Made by a program: the position numbers and the translations under genes. Below, one piece after another: positions 43,340-56,404 of a stretch of 64,000 nucleotides of DNA. Numbering within the stretch: position 1 is the stretch's first letter; every line of letters begins with the position of its first letter. Location: assembly GCA_036417435.1 (NCBI GenBank), contig CM070900.1, positions 116,390,315 to 116,454,314 of the forward strand. The letters are read 5' to 3'. This stretch comes from Inia geoffrensis (Eukaryota > Chordata > Mammalia > Artiodactyla > Iniidae). The notes beneath the pieces were generated by a model. The model saw only the letters and a list, made by a program, of their open reading frames with translations. It was not told the origin of the DNA and did not search any database.

Positions 43340-46075
43340 GTTGTATCTAGAAAAGACCTGAAAAGCTATTTTCTTTCCTATTAAATAATCTCTGATCATA
43401 AAACGCTTTAGAATTCTATAGGTGTTAGATAAAATCTAAAGATAATAAAAGATCAGAGATCTTATGGCAAAGAGGTAACAATACCACGATCAAAGTACGA
43501 GAGGGCAGGAAGATACCTGAAAATATTGTGGCCACAAAAGTCATATGGAGAAGCAGAGAAATAACCAACAAAAAACAAAACCTATCCAAGCTTATTTTAA
43601 ACATTTTTAAGAATGTTCTGCAAAGGATATGCACAAACTGTACCCAAGATCTCATCACCAAGATAGCCAAATTCAAAACTGCAGGGCAAATATAGAAATA
43701 AACATTAAATAATAAGTTCTCCTGTGAACTCTCCCTTCCTAGCTTGTTAGTTTTTTTAAAGTCATCAAACAGTTTATTCTGTTTTATAGAAACAAAATAT
43801 CTAGATGAATTCCTGAAATTTCAACCATATTGACTGATATCAATATGTTGCAGAGATACAGAGATATCTCAGGTGCGATGCTCACCCTCCAGCTGTGCCT
43901 GGGCATACCATTTGTATTATGGACTAAAATGCAGAGCTAGCGGTACCCTGATTCCTAGGCTCAAAGAGTCATAATAATCCCCTTCCTTCTGGGTTCCATT
44001 GCTTGAGCCAGATTACTTTTCATACTGTTTCTTCATATACTTTGCAACATGATCACATTGCATTTTTCTTCAAAACTCTGGCAGATTGTTTGGGCTAGAG
44101 ATAGATGGAGACAAGAGGCACCATCTGGTGCAAGATCTTTATTCCTTGTTAACACTACAGGAGTTCTGGTATTTTACATGGTTCAGGCAGTAGCAAAGAT
44201 TTTTTTTTTTTTTTTTTAATGTATAGCTTGAGAAGGTGTAAGATGGTCAAAGGGCCCTGGCACTGTTTGATCACATTACTGATTTCCTTGGTGTAGAGCT
44301 GGGTTTTTTGTTTTTGTTGTTGGGCTTTTTGTTTTTTTTTTTTTTCTTCGATTCAGACAACCAGTGGCATATGGTTTCATGATTCACAAAGATGGTCCTT
44401 GACTATAGATTTGACGATCTCAACATAACTTCCAGGCTTGCCAGAGCTGTGTTACAGCAGAGAGAGCAAATAGCTCATGATATTTCTCCTCTGATGAGTA
44501 AGCTCCAAAATCGCAGGTTTAAATTTGATCTGGGATTGAAAGAAAAGGAGCTATGTCCTCCCATGCCAGCATCCATGCTTTTCTTTGTCAGAGGTGAGTG
44601 TCTATTTTTGTACCATTGACCCATGGCTTCAGGGGCCAAAAACTCAAATAATGCCCAGGTGAATTCTGTTGATTCAGACTGAATACACACTTGCTCTTTT
44701 CTATACCTTTCTATTCTTTGGAATTCCAAGCGCTTCCTGAAATTTAGCTTTCGTTCTAAAAATCTGGTGACTGTTTAATAGAAAAAATGTTCACCTTCTA
44801 TACACCATTAAAGTCAGTATTTTCTAACAGAATTAGCTAAGAGTTGGGAGCCAAGAGATTTGCCTGATGATGCTAAGCTAACTCACAGCTACCTTGTGAG
44901 GATAAGTGAAAAAACGAAGTGGAACGGTGTGCTGGAAGTAAACTAAAACACCAAAAAAAAAAAAAAAAAAGGGGGGGGCTTGTACAAGTTAATCTTGACT
45001 GTATTTTAAGAAAAAAGTTAAAGGAAGCCTTCACCTGTTGATCCCTGATTTCAGAAGGCTGCTTGGAGTTACTGCTGTTGGAATGTGTTGTCAAAAACTT
45101 GAAGTATCTTTCCAATGAACAGATTAATTCCACCTTAATCTCTGTGAGATGCTCTGCCATCACCCCGTACACCCATGGTCCTTATTCTCCTGTCTCCTCT
45201 CAGCTATTTCTGGTGCTTTTGTTAATCCCAAATTAAAGCCTCACTTCTCTCTCGTGCTTCCTCCAGATACTTTCTCACCTTTTTACATGGTTTTCAGGGC
45301 CCAGGAGTTATGACTTTTTTCCTACTGAGCCCTTTGACCACTTGTCTGTCCCTGTCTTCCACTACTCCCTAACTGAAAGCCTCCTTTCTTGATATCATGA
45401 AATGGTACAGATATCAGTGAATATGACTTGAAATAAAGAAGGAAAAGAAGAAATAACAGAACATATCTAAGAAAAAGGAGGGTGCTATGTTGAAGGAAGC
45501 AGATGTCAATACGACAGCAGATGGTGTAGATAAACTCGGTACTAGTATGGTCAACTTGTTGCATTTGCCACATGGTCGCAACTGCAAACCATTACATACA
45601 AAACTCAGAAGTATAAAAAGCTATGCAGGTGGTTTTTCATTGATGCTCTGTAGGCAAGGGCTATGCCACAATCAATTCTTTCTATATTTGTCCAAGAGGC
45701 AGAGTACCTCACAACGTGTAGGTCATTCTGCTTAAAAGCTAATGACTTGTGAGGGGTCTTATTTTTATGTTAACAGTAAACAATCTCCTCCAAAGTTCAA
45801 ATGAGAGATACATGTACACTCCTCACACCCTCTCAGACTCAATTTTGTAATAGGACACAGCTCCTTCTTAGACAGATGCCTCAGAAGAAAAAGTGAATGA
45901 ATGTACATCACTCTGTCTTGATAAAGTAGAGAAAGCAGTGTCCCTGTGGCAGTTTATTTCTTCACTCTGTGTGTTGGAGGTGAAACAGGAGGTGGAGTCC
46001 AGGGAGTGACCAACATCACTGTGCTTTGAATTGTAATAACTTTCGAAATCCGGGCTTGGGAGATAAATCTGAAGC
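43340..46075. other. Unique sequence with T- and A-rich tracts
   Basis: T-runs lie at about 44201-44218 and 44332-44345; an A18-G8 junction lies at 44953-44978. Frames at 43425-43676 (-), 44392-44619 (+), 44873-45172 (-) and 45487-45735 (+) match no family I know. Confidence 0.5.
44953..44978. repeat. A18-G8 homopurine tract
   Basis: Eighteen A followed directly by eight G. Confidence 0.95.
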
Positions 46076-46079
46076 TAGG

Positions 46080-46720
46080 GACAAATTTAGGCTCCAGGTT
46101 GCTGTCAATAAATAGATCATCCCCAAATCTCCAATGGTTCCCAACTGAATATAAAATAAAGGCCACACTTATCAAACTGACATTTAGAGCTCTCCACAAT
46201 CTGATAGCAACCTATCTTTCCAACATTTAAGCTGCTATTTTGATTCACTAACCCTCAGTTCCCTGTAGAAAAATCTATTCGCTGTTACTTAAAAACATTG
46301 TATGGATTCCAGGGGCTGCAATTTCGTTTACATGTATCCCTTTTTGAGACGGCTGCCTCACTTCTCAGTTTATCTGAACAACATCCTCCCTTTACATCCA
46401 TCCTAAAGGCTCACGCTGTGTTCTCTTCCCAGTTGCTCTAGACCATGATGATTCCCTCTCTCTGCTGATCATCCAGAGAACTGATCTCTCACAATACTCA
46501 TTAGGCTTTTATTGTGGGCTATCTTTGGTTACTAGTTAACATTTTTTTCCGCATGCCCCATCCTCTCCACCAAATTCTTCTGTACCAGGTGCTGTGATTA
46601 AGTCCCAGAGTGTAAGTTCCTTGGAGGCAATCACTCATTTCTACGTGCAGCCTTCATAGGGCTTAGAAAAGGCACTCACGATTTGTCAATGGATCATTTT
46701 ATTGAATTCCTGCATTTTAA
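46080..46720 (+). mobile_element. L2 fragment, forward orientation
   Basis: Forward L2: CCCCAAATCTCCAATGGTTCCC, AAAATAAAGGCCACACTTATC, GCTCTCCACAATCTGATAGC, ATACTCATTAGGCTTTTATTG, GAGTGTAAGTTCCTTGGAGGC and the terminal GGCACTCACGATTTGTCAATGGATC. The order agrees with the L2 3' region. No coding frame survives. Confidence 0.78.
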
Positions 46721-46724
46721 ATAT

Positions 46725-47835
46725 AAGTGTATAATCGATGTTAAGTGTTTGACTCCAAATTTCTCCAACTGTAGAGACTTTTGCCACGTTGAGGCTGGCT
46801 TTATAAAAGCATATTGCTAGGCATTACTGTAAGCCTGAGATAACACCTTAAAATCAAAGATAGAAAAAATACAGATTGAAAGCCTAAGAAGCAAAGTAGA
46901 GATAAAATAAAAAATTTCCCTTAAAAATCTGCAGTAACGTGCTCAGGTTTTTAAGATATCTTTTCAATATAACTAATAGTCTGACCATCAATACAGTACT
47001 ACAAGAGACTTTTTTTTTTCAAAAACAAGAGGTCTGTAGGATTGACCCCATCGGGTATTGACAGCAAAAATAAAACATAAACTAGATTGTGCTGAAAATA
47101 CTGAGACAAACTTGGTCTGTATACTCTCAGCTAAGCTCTGAAAGAAGCACTCTTCTGAATAAGCTAGGACAATGGAGCATTCTAAAAAGAACTTGGGAAA
47201 GGAAATTAGGGAAGGTGACAGTGCCTAGAAAAATAAATGTAGTGACAAAGACAAATTTTACACCAGCTGCAGTGTGACTATATCTATATAGGACTACTGC
47301 ACAAACTTTATGCCAAAGTAGCCATTCCATTCAGCCAAACAATTGGAAATTCAGTCAGACAATGAAGTGGATTGACTTCACTCAGTTAATTGGCCAGTCA
47401 ACTGAACTGATTGAATGTGCAGGCATTAAAAAACTTTGCTTGTAACTAAAGTGGCCTTAAAATTCAAAGAGTAAATAGCTGTAAAAAGCATCTTCTAAGC
47501 TTTAAGTAACATACAAAATGTGGTGTCGCAGACCATCAGCTGTCCACCAAAGGCATGTGCTCCTCTCTATAGTGTAGAATTGTTACTGGAAAGTGCCTAT
47601 TCTGCCAGAAACTCCATTTCCCAGCCCCCTTGCATTTAGGTGGAACCATCTGACTAGTTCTCATCAAAAAAAGAAAAAAAGTCTAAGTGGTATGGGCTAT
47701 TTGGGGGATGATTTCCTAAAATCTATTTGTGCCTTCACCATGATTCCTCTTCCCCTATCTGCCCAGGCACTTCTTTGCATGCTTTCACCATTGCTACATA
47801 TTGGTCCTTGTGGCTGGGAGAAATTTTGCCATAAA
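46725..47835. other. Unique sequence, no gene recognised
   Basis: Nothing assigned. Confidence 0.5.
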
Positions 47836-47844
47836 CTAAGAGTA

Positions 47845-48232
47845 TTAGTCAGCTCAGGCTGCTATAACAAAAAAAAATACCATAGACTGGGTGGGTTAAA
47901 CAGAGACATTTATTTTTCACAGTTCTGGAGGTTAGGAAGTCCAAGATCAAGGTGCCCACAGATTAAACTCTTGGCAAAGGTCTTCTTCCTGGCTTGCAGA
48001 GGTCGACCATCTTGCTGTATCCTCACATGGTGGAGAGAGAAAGCTCTAATGTCTCTTCCTCCTGTTATAAGGACACTAATCCCATCACAGGGGCTCCACC
48101 CTCATGACTTCATCTCAACCAAATCACCTCCCAAAAACCCCTAATAATACCTCCTACTACCATCGCATTGGGGGTTAGGACTTCAACATATGAATTTGCA
48201 GGGTTGGTGGAGGGACACAAACATTCAGTCCA
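47845..48232 (-). mobile_element. MST-type solo LTR (ERVL-MaLR), reverse
   Basis: Reverse-strand MaLR LTR text: TTAGTCAGCTCAGGCTGCTATAAC, ACCATAGACTGGGTGGGTTA, CAGTTCTGGAGGTTAGGAAG, CCAAGATCAAGGTGCC, CACATGGTGGAGAGAGAAAG, and near the far end CATTGGGGGTTAGGACTTCAAC and CAAACATTCAGTCCATAAGAG. The 8-bp sequence taagagta sits at both ends (47837-47844 and 48233-48240), which contains the expected 5-bp duplication. No internal retroviral sequence remains. Confidence 0.9.
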
Positions 48233-48244
48233 TAAGAGTAAGAT

Positions 48245-50735
48245 TTCTACACCCAAATCTGATATTTATTCATTTCTATTTACCTATTCAAAGCTTGAAA
48301 AGAGGTTCAGAAAAGAGCCCAATTATTTGGGGAAAACTGGGACCACTATCCATGAATTATAATTCAATATTTGATTATAATAAAAATAATGATGGTGATG
48401 ATGATAATAAAAAGTGAACAGTTTTTTGTTTGTTTTTAAATAAGAGATTCTTTACAACAATTTGTTGAAATAAATATCATGTTCTAAAGGCTTTTCTTTT
48501 TAGTCTTTCAAGGGAAAAATAATTTCTTTCAATTAAAACTGAACTAGTCAAAGCTTAAGAAGTCTCTCTATAATTACGTCTAAGCCTGTTGCAACTTATT
48601 GCCCCCAAGGTATTCACTGGTAAGACCTCTAGGGCGTTACTATAGCCATAGTGTTAAAGTTAACTAATTCAAACCACAGTCCATCCAAGTAAGCCCCCTG
48701 CAGAGCCCCTACTATTACTCAGTGCAAGGAATTACATTGTCTTCCTAACCATCTAATTTAGAATGAACTTAGATGAGCTCTTATCTGCACTGTAGTCTTG
48801 TGGAGCCAGAAACATTACCCAGAAGATGGACCAGGAAAAATAGAAAGTAGGGTCCTGTGAAGTGCAAAGGCATGAGACAAACTCTAAGTGTCCATAAGAT
48901 TTTAGAAATGAAACACAGTTTACCTAACAGTCCTACAATTTCTTTCACTGTTAGCTGATTAGCATTTACAAAGTTAAATGAGAAGTAGCTTAAGCAAAAA
49001 TCCCATTTAAAACAAAAAAAAATATTTAAGAACTACTTTTCCTTGCTTTGAACTGATTTTCCCATTTCCCCTCAAGTTAGGCTGTTATTTGGGGTTTCCA
49101 AATATAATAGTGCTTCTGACCATTCTTAATTGCACCATAATGGGTGTTAAGCACAGGAGAGTGTGCAAACAGACTTGACTTTTCTAGTCTTTGACTGTTC
49201 CTTGCCTCTGGCCTCTGTCAGAGAGGCTTGCTAACTGCATCTCAGGGGAGCAATCACACAGCACGGCTTGACTCAGCCTGTGGCTCTGACTATTGGGACT
49301 TCCTGAAGTCACAACCACTTTGGCGTCCAGAACTGGGGCACGGCGTGTCTACTCTTCATAAAATCCAGAGATTGCAAGGGAAGTGTGAAACGCGAGAACT
49401 GATTAGGGATGCACCTTAAATGGTATCAAGGGACCCAGTTAGCAATGCAAAATATGAGATAATATAAACATAACATTCACTGCCAGTTGATCACTTATGT
49501 GAGCACCATGAAAAGCAAAACACAACAGAAAAAAAACTGGAGATGAGTAACAAATACAAGATTTCCTCCAAGATAATTTTGCATAAAAGTTCAGTTTCAT
49601 GGGAAAAAATGCATAATAAAATGACGTGGAATGATATGCCAGAAACATTTGTTATGTCTATTTGTTTTCCTGGAACTTGCTTGGTATTAATCATTTGTAA
49701 TGGGTATATCCAGTCTTTGTTATACATACACCCTTCCTTTCTTGCATTATTGATTGAGGGAATTTAAAGTTGGAAGGTGCAATTATTTTGGCTGTATTTA
49801 ACCTTCTGTGGCTACAAAGAATGATTTCATTTTCACTAGTAAGAAGCCAAAGTAATTTTCATTCAGGAATTTCTCTTTTAATTATTAGTTTTTAAAGAAC
49901 ACAGCATTATACTTAGCAGAGGGTCCCTTTCTTCCTCAGTATTCTGGGGTAGCTACTCTCCTGTCAGCCTAGACTTTCAGAGAGAAGAGGAAAAATCTTC
50001 ATAAAAGCCTTGGCCTAATTAACAAGAATGAACTAGATTTTATGATGAACAATTTATAGGCAGTTAATAGAGCTCATACACGGTAGCCAGGAGCTAGATA
50101 ATTTATCATAAAAGGAATCTCAGCTACACTTCTAATCCTCATTCTCTTGATACTACAACCAACTGCATTCACAATTGCTACTTTTATAAGCTTTGATTTA
50201 CTGACAAATGATGCTGCATTTTATAGAGTCATAATGAGACTTATAAATGCAGTAAATTCTTGTATCTCTGCCCATATGCTTCATATTCTTTGCCAAACAA
50301 TTTACTCTTCTGCATTGTTATCTCTAGATAAAAATAATTTTTCAAAGATCTCCTAAGGATTCTTCATACTAGCACAAATGAGAATAAAAAAATAGCAAAT
50401 TGTTTATTAACCATCCTAAGTATTTGTTGAAAAGAAACTGATTTATCCCTAAAAGAACAATGCAGCTATTGTAATGAGTTTTGAAAGAGTAATACTTTTC
50501 AAAATTACAAATAAGATAAAAAAGCTAATATCCAAATGTAATTTCTTAAAGAACAGAATTTAAAGTAGGTGAAACCCAGGAAATCATAGTCTCTTCCCAC
50601 TTGGTGTCTTGTTTTAAAGTTATAGCAAAATACAGCACACTGGGTGGACAGAACTGGGTGACTGTATATATACTGCCATCAGATCAGCTACATTTCATTT
50701 ATCCATTGATCTACAGAGGGGTTCCTGAAGTCCTC
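48245..50735. other. Unique AT-rich sequence, no gene recognised
   Basis: 49860-50110 has several TTAATTA-like sites. Nothing else assigned. Confidence 0.5.
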
Positions 50736-50739
50736 AAAT

Positions 50740-51000
50740 TACAGAACACTTCCTCCAGGAAGGCTCCCCTGACTACTGGTATCCCTTTTATATGCCTTCT
50801 TACCATCCTATTCTTCCTCTTACCACAAAAACAAATACTGCTGGGTTGTAACAAACACTACTGCCTCATTAGCGTTCCATCCCCTCATTGACCGTGAGCT
50901 CCAGGACAGTGAGGACCACCATTTTCTCACTCTGGAGTTGAACACAATGCCTGGGACATATTGCATTTGTAACTGAATGATATTCTTGGTTTCCAGAGCC
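50740..51000 (+). mobile_element. L2 3' end fragment
   Basis: Forward L2: ACACTTCCTCCAGGAAGGCTCC, CTGACTACTGGTATCCC, ACCGTGAGCTCCAGGACAGTG and AACACAATGCCTGGGACATA, the L2 terminal order. Confidence 0.85.
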
Positions 51001-51004
51001 TGTT

Positions 51005-52755
51005 AATGTAAGCGAGAATGAATCATTCAAGTTGTATGAATCAGCAATAAATTTGGTCACTAAAATGGACAGTGAATAAGTGTGTATTTTGAAAAGTTGA
51101 AGAGTCAAAAGTTATGACTTTCTCTACTTCTTCCTTATGACCAGCATTATAAGTATTTTTAAACATTATGCTCTGTTTAGATGTTCCGCATTTTAAAAGG
51201 GACATGTTACAATAAAAAAAGGTGATAGCGAAAACAGTAAAAATAAGAAATGACTAGAATAGAAATCCAGGGGAGAAGGTCAGAGAAATATGATTGTTGG
51301 ACCTGAAACAGATGTGCTAAATATTACATTAATCAAGGTCTCTGGGGACACAAAGGAACTGCTGCCTGTTTCTTGAAGGGACAGAGCCAGGGCCCATTGC
51401 AAAGGTGTTTAGGCCCCCATAAGTAACAGCTTCCTGACCTACGAGGCTAGGAGATGTGAGATTATGTGTCTGTGGGTCCACTCAACAGGCCATTTTTCAA
51501 ATGATTAGGGATTTAGTTCTGCCTGCCAGACAACCAGTTTTTGTATAGCTGATCAAATTACAGGCACATGGTCAATCTTAGTTTATCAACTGTTCCCAAA
51601 TATCAAATATACCTCTCTTTCAACCAGGGTTTCTCATCTCCTATTGAGAAGTTATGAAGATAGGTTCTATTATTTTTTACAGCAAGACATTTTTCTAGCA
51701 GAAAAAAAAGGGAAATGATCTTTTTTCCTCTCAGGTTCACCCTATCACAACAGAGAAGCTGAGGCTCAAACAGATGTCTCAGAAGTCAAACCCATAGCTG
51801 CCAAATCACCCACAAAAAGATAGCATCCTCAGCTCACTCAGAATGGCTAGCAGGAGAATGCAGCTGAAAATCTGTTAGTTCCTTGACACCTTTGCCAATG
51901 TAGTCCCTGTCATTGACGTGCAGGGAGCCCAATGCAGGCCATGCAGAGACCCCAATGCAGGCCATGCCCCTGGCAATGTCTGCTGAGTTTACCAGCCCAG
52001 CAGGGCCTTGCCAGCCCATGATACCTAGGAGAGATGGAGCCAACAATTCTTCTGCCCTGAGTCAAAATAAAGCTTAAAATCCTATCTTTTATGATTCCTA
52101 ATGTCAACTAAAAATAACTGAGGTGGTTAGTTCAGACCTAAGATTCACCTTGGAGATTTTTTCTAATCGTACATATCCCCCAAAGTGTCTTTTTTCCAAA
52201 TGGAATTGGTCACTGACATGTGGATGTGCTCCTAATAGCAAAATAAAAATATTCCCTGCCTGAAGCATTATAATAAAGTAGTCTTTTTCCATTTCATTGT
52301 CTCAGAACATTTAATCAATTGACATGACATCTGGGGCAGGTCAAAAGGAGCCACCTCTATTAATTTATAATTGCAATAGTCAACTCATTGATGGCCTTCT
52401 CATTACTTTAGCTTATTTTTATCAGTTTTAGCTTTTAAAATGTTTTTAAACTGTAAACTTTCTTGGGAGTCAAGGATAAAAACCCATACCCTTTTTAATC
52501 CTGTGTTCCCATTTTTTAAAAAAATCCAGCCCCAAGGAAAATTCTGAAGTGGACACACTTGTCTGCAAAATAGCTGGCTTCCCATTTAGGAACGTTTCCT
52601 ATCGCTTACCTAATTTTAAGAGCCTAAGATCTTCCTCCTACTAAAGTCTCATCTAAGTTTTACATTAAATGAAATTTTGAAAGTATATTTAATTCTTCTA
52701 AGATAAAACCAGGTACAGAGTAGAAGCCCCAAATTTGTAGCCACCTTCTTTTTCC
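51005..52755. other. Unique sequence with a short direct repeat
   Basis: The 17-mer cccaatgcaggccatgc occurs at 51928-51944 and 51951-51967. Otherwise nothing assigned. Confidence 0.5.
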
Positions 52756-52759
52756 AGCT

Positions 52760-53008
52760 CAGGAAAAGACCTATTTTTTTTGTTTGTTTGTTTTGGTTTT
52801 GCGGTACGCGGGCCTCTCACTGTTGTGGCCTCTTCCCGTTGCGGAGCACAGGCTCCGGAAGCGCAGGCTCAGCGGCCACGGCTCACGGGCCCAGCCGCTC
52901 CGCGGCATGTGGGATCTTCCCAGACCGGGGCACGAACCCGCCTCCCCTGCATCGGCAGGCGGACTCTCAACTGCTGCGCCACCAGGGAAGCCCAGGAAAA
53001 GACCTATT
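52760..53008. repeat. Target-site duplication, 16 bp, of the SINE
   Basis: caggaaaagacctatt at 52760-52775 and 52993-53008, identical. Confidence 0.95.
52776..52992 (-). mobile_element. tRNA-derived CHR SINE, short form
   Basis: Reverse copy: a T-rich tail with TTTGTTTGTTTG, GCGGTACGCGGGCCTCTCAC, CCGCTCCGCGGCATGTGGG, and the promoter end GCTGCGCCACCAGGGAAGC. Identical 16-bp flanks on both sides. Confidence 0.97.
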
Positions 53009-53117
53009 AGAAGTTATTTCCAAATGCATGAGAACATTAATCAATAATTTTCTTCTACCTGCAGTATTGTCTCTTCTCTAGTTATAAAATAAAAGCCATG
53101 TCTCCTTACTAAAGAAG

Positions 53118-53119
<2 letters not shown>

Positions 53120-53163
<44 letters not shown>
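53120..53163. repeat. TG microsatellite
   Basis: About 22 uninterrupted TG units. Confidence 0.98.
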
Positions 53164-53164
<1 letters not shown>

Positions 53165-53167
<3 letters not shown>

Positions 53168-54250
53168 ATGATAAGTGGAAGAGGAAGAGGCGGAATGAAA
53201 GACATACAAATATTTCCTAGGATGCTGAATGGCACAAAGTAAGCAGTTGCCTCATTCTGCCTACAAATCTGCCCTTTTGTTCTCCCCGCTCCCTCCTCCA
53301 TGACCCCCAGCTCCCAGCCCCTCCAACCCCTCACCAACCTGGCTCCTGGGCAGGAGCCAGCTTCCCTGTCTTTATCTTCCTGAGTTTACAAGAGGATTCT
53401 GATGACCCTATCTCAATTCTGGCAGCAGAGAGCTAAGTACTTTACTGACAAGACAAGGCTTGTCCCAGGCAGACAATGGGAAGTAGATAACTGTTAAAAA
53501 TGCTTAATTCCAAACATGGGAATGAATTAGCTGAAACGCTTTGGTAATGATTTTCCTCAGTAACGAATACCAGGAGGAAAAGCATTCCTTAGCACAGTGG
53601 TGTGTACATGACAACTGGTTGGGTTCATTTACTTAACATGCTTTGTATAAATTGTGATAAATAGTCTACATTTTTCCTGATATTGTCTCCATCTTATTGT
53701 GAATTTCAAGTCTTCAACAATGGCTGTGTTTTAAATATTTGAGAACATACCAGACAGGTACCCTCCACCCTATTACCAAAAATATTACAAATACTAGCTA
53801 ACTTGGGGAATCTGCATCCCATATTTGTTCCCCACAAAGCTTATAAAATGTCTGTGCATATTTGCATTTGTATGCAAACTTTCTTGCTGAACCTAAGTAT
53901 ACTCACAAAGTCGCTGTCACTCTCTTATTTGTGCAGCCAGAAAGTCTGTTAGAACAAGGGCTAAACTGCATGCACAGTTCAGGGCATCTTTGAATGGCAC
54001 ACCCTCTCTACAGAATGTGGGCCACTCATCTAGACATCCTAGTATTTTGACATAAGCCCTGTCAGACAGAAGATTCCATGCTACCAGATACACCTCTTTT
54101 GAAAATGTCATCCAGTGTAGAAATTGATTTTCTGCCTCAAATGCAGCTGCTGCTCTGAGAAACCTCCTATCCTATTAAAAGTGTCCTTGTTCCACCTCTA
54201 TCTAGACATAGGGCACATGATGAAATTGACATATTTGTAGGAATGCAAAA
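53165..54250. other. Unique sequence, no gene recognised
   Basis: Nothing assigned. Confidence 0.5.
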
Positions 54251-54255
54251 TTCTC

Positions 54256-54350
54256 ACTGATTCATTCATTCAACAACTGTATACAAATCACTGTTCTAGA
54301 TGCTGGAGATGTGGCAGCGAACAAGATGGTGAAGGTCTCTGCTCCCATGG
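54256..54350 (-). mobile_element. L2 3' end fragment, reverse
   Basis: TGATTCATTCATTCAACAACTG, ATCACTGTTCTAGATGCTGGAG, GCAGCGAACAAGATGGTGAAGG and GCTCCCATGGAACTACTTTC: the L2 terminus in reverse. Confidence 0.82.
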
Positions 54351-54499
54351 AACTACTTTCTATGATTTCAAATAGTGTATTATTATGAAAAAATAATATG
54401 AAACAGGGTAATTTGCTAGAGAAAGATTATTTTCGATTGAACAGTCAAAGAAAACCTCTCCCAAGGCTGTGATATTTGAGCAAATCATACACAATTACA

Positions 54500-54600
54500 G
54501 ATATTAAATAACCTAGTAGAAAGGACACAGGATTTGGAGACAGAAGACTCAAGTTCTAATTTCTTAAAAGTCTTTAGGCAAGTTCCTGAAAGCCTTCTAC
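54500..54600 (+). mobile_element. MIR-like fragment
   Basis: AGGACACAGGATTTGGAGACAG, CAAGTTCTAATTTCTTAAAAG and TTTAGGCAAGTTCCTGAAAG resemble the first half of a forward MIR. Confidence 0.6.
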
Positions 54601-54604
54601 CTTT

Positions 54605-55565
54605 TAGCACAGAATTGGTATCCCACTGGGGACATCTCTCATTCTCCCTAAAAGGGTTGAGCCTGGTTCAACTTGATGAGCTTTTCCATTATGATATTTA
54701 TATTATGACTAAAACCCACTACATCCATCTTTTTGAATATGAAGACTCTAAATCAATGGTTCTCAACCCTGAATGAACAATAAGTTGAAATCCTAACCCT
54801 GCTGGCATTGTTTTAAATGCTGAAGTAAATAATGTAAGACAAATTAGTAGAAAGGATTCAGAGGCACAATATACAAGCAGCTAAGAAAAGGGGGCAGGGT
54901 GGGGTTTTTCGGGATTGGTGAGTCTAATGTCTCTGGATGCCCTGCTGCCTTAGAGAAAACCACCTGATAGAAGCGAAAAGTTTTGAAGCAATTCAACACT
55001 TTCATAGCAGATTTATCGCAGGGGATTTAGCATTAGATATCTGTATCAGGGCAGAAGAAAAAATCCATGATAACATCATCAAGCAACATTCGAATCAGAG
55101 GTGATGTATGTGTTTGTGGCGTTACCACATTTGTTACCACATTTTTTTTTTTCAAATTATGCAACAGAAATCACACTCTCTTGAGGTTAAATACTGCCCT
55201 ACTCTCTTCAAAAGATTTTAAATTTCACACCTCCACCCACATATTAAATTAGTAGTCCAAACCAGATGGAGGTTAGCGTTTTAGGTTATAATGACTATCT
55301 GGAGAAAGTCCTTCCTTGCATTGCCCTATCACCGTACCTATCACTTTTACCTTTAGGCTTATTCGTGCTTTGCTTGATTTCTGACGTTAAAGTGCATTTA
55401 AATGTTTCTAAGTCTTACTCTGACTCTACAATTTTCCATACCATGGCCATGTGAAGTGGCTCAAAAATGGTTTTGTGATAGGTCGTTAGGAAGAACCAAG
55501 AGAGAATTCAGAGATGAATGGGAAGCATTTTAATAAACAAACACATTCAAAAGCCAGCACCTTTT
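54605..55565. other. Unique sequence, no gene recognised
   Basis: TCAATGGTTCTCAACCCTGAATG at about 54753 hints at a MER5-type end, too short to call. Confidence 0.4.
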
Positions 55566-55569
55566 CTCA

Positions 55570-55850
55570 TGGTGCTTTCTATCACCCCCACCAAGAATAC
55601 GTTTCTTCTTTCTATTCACATTTTACCCAATTTTCAGGGCTGAACTCTACCCTCATCTCCTTTCTCCCTCTACCAGCCTTCTAGAATGCATGGTTTTTGA
55701 TGTATATGTACCACTGACTTGTCATCCCTCTGTTTTTGTATTTGATTGATTTAACTGAAGTATAAGTCCCTTCAAGATAAAAAAACATACCTTACATTGT
55801 TGTCTCTTAATAGCTTCTAAGTAGTTAGACTAGAATCAGGCAACAAATGG
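55570..55850 (+). mobile_element. Possible L2 fragment
   Basis: CTTCAAGATAAAAAAACATACC followed by TGTTGTCTCTTAATAGCTTC and a CTAGAATCAGGCAACAAATGG end vaguely follows the L2 terminal order. Weak. Confidence 0.3.
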
Positions 55851-55929
55851 AACTACTTTTGGAGAAGACTTTTTGCCTAGGGCTAGAGCTTGACCTGAAT
55901 CATGTATTCAGAAAGAAATAGCAGAATAG

Positions 55930-56150
55930 ACCCACTAAGCATATTCCTGGTTAGAAACCAGTAGTTTTAGAGACAGGAGGAAAGATCTCAGAATCTGAAG
56001 ACAGAGCTAGATTTGGAAGTTAGTTCAATCACTCCTCTGTAAAATGGGCTCACAGAATTCCAATAGGAATAAATGTAATATGTGTAAAGCAGCTATACAG
56101 TGACTAGCATACAGTAAGTGCTTGGTAAATAATAGCTGTTATTATGATGG
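55930..56150 (+). mobile_element. MIR fragment
   Basis: Forward MIR: CTCTGTAAAATGGGCTCACAG, AGCAGCTATACAGTGACTAGC, ATACAGTAAGTGCTTGGTAAA and TAGCTGTTATTATG. Confidence 0.85.
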
Positions 56151-56404
56151 CCCAGTATTGCTTGAATAAAAAGACTTCTAATATAGTTTTGCCTGCAAAT
56201 CCTGGATGAAATGAGACATCAAAAATTGTAGGCAAAATTAAAATTTGTGAGAAAGATTAACTGGGTCCCACTGAGCGCTTGGCTCCAAGTGAAATTTGGA
56301 TCAGTGTAGGAAGAGGACTACTCTTTGACTTCTCTCTTATCCCAGAAATGCATCTTTTCTCCTTCCTTTAACATCTTATAAAGCGTTAAAGCTTCCATGT
56401 TCTA

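Noticed and set aside
44873..45735. Possible exon-like frames on both strands
   Set aside because: No family match, no consistent splice sites, and a homopurine tract interrupts the region.
47593..48144. 183-codon forward open frame
   Set aside because: Its second half is the reverse strand of the MST-type LTR; there is no protein family signal.
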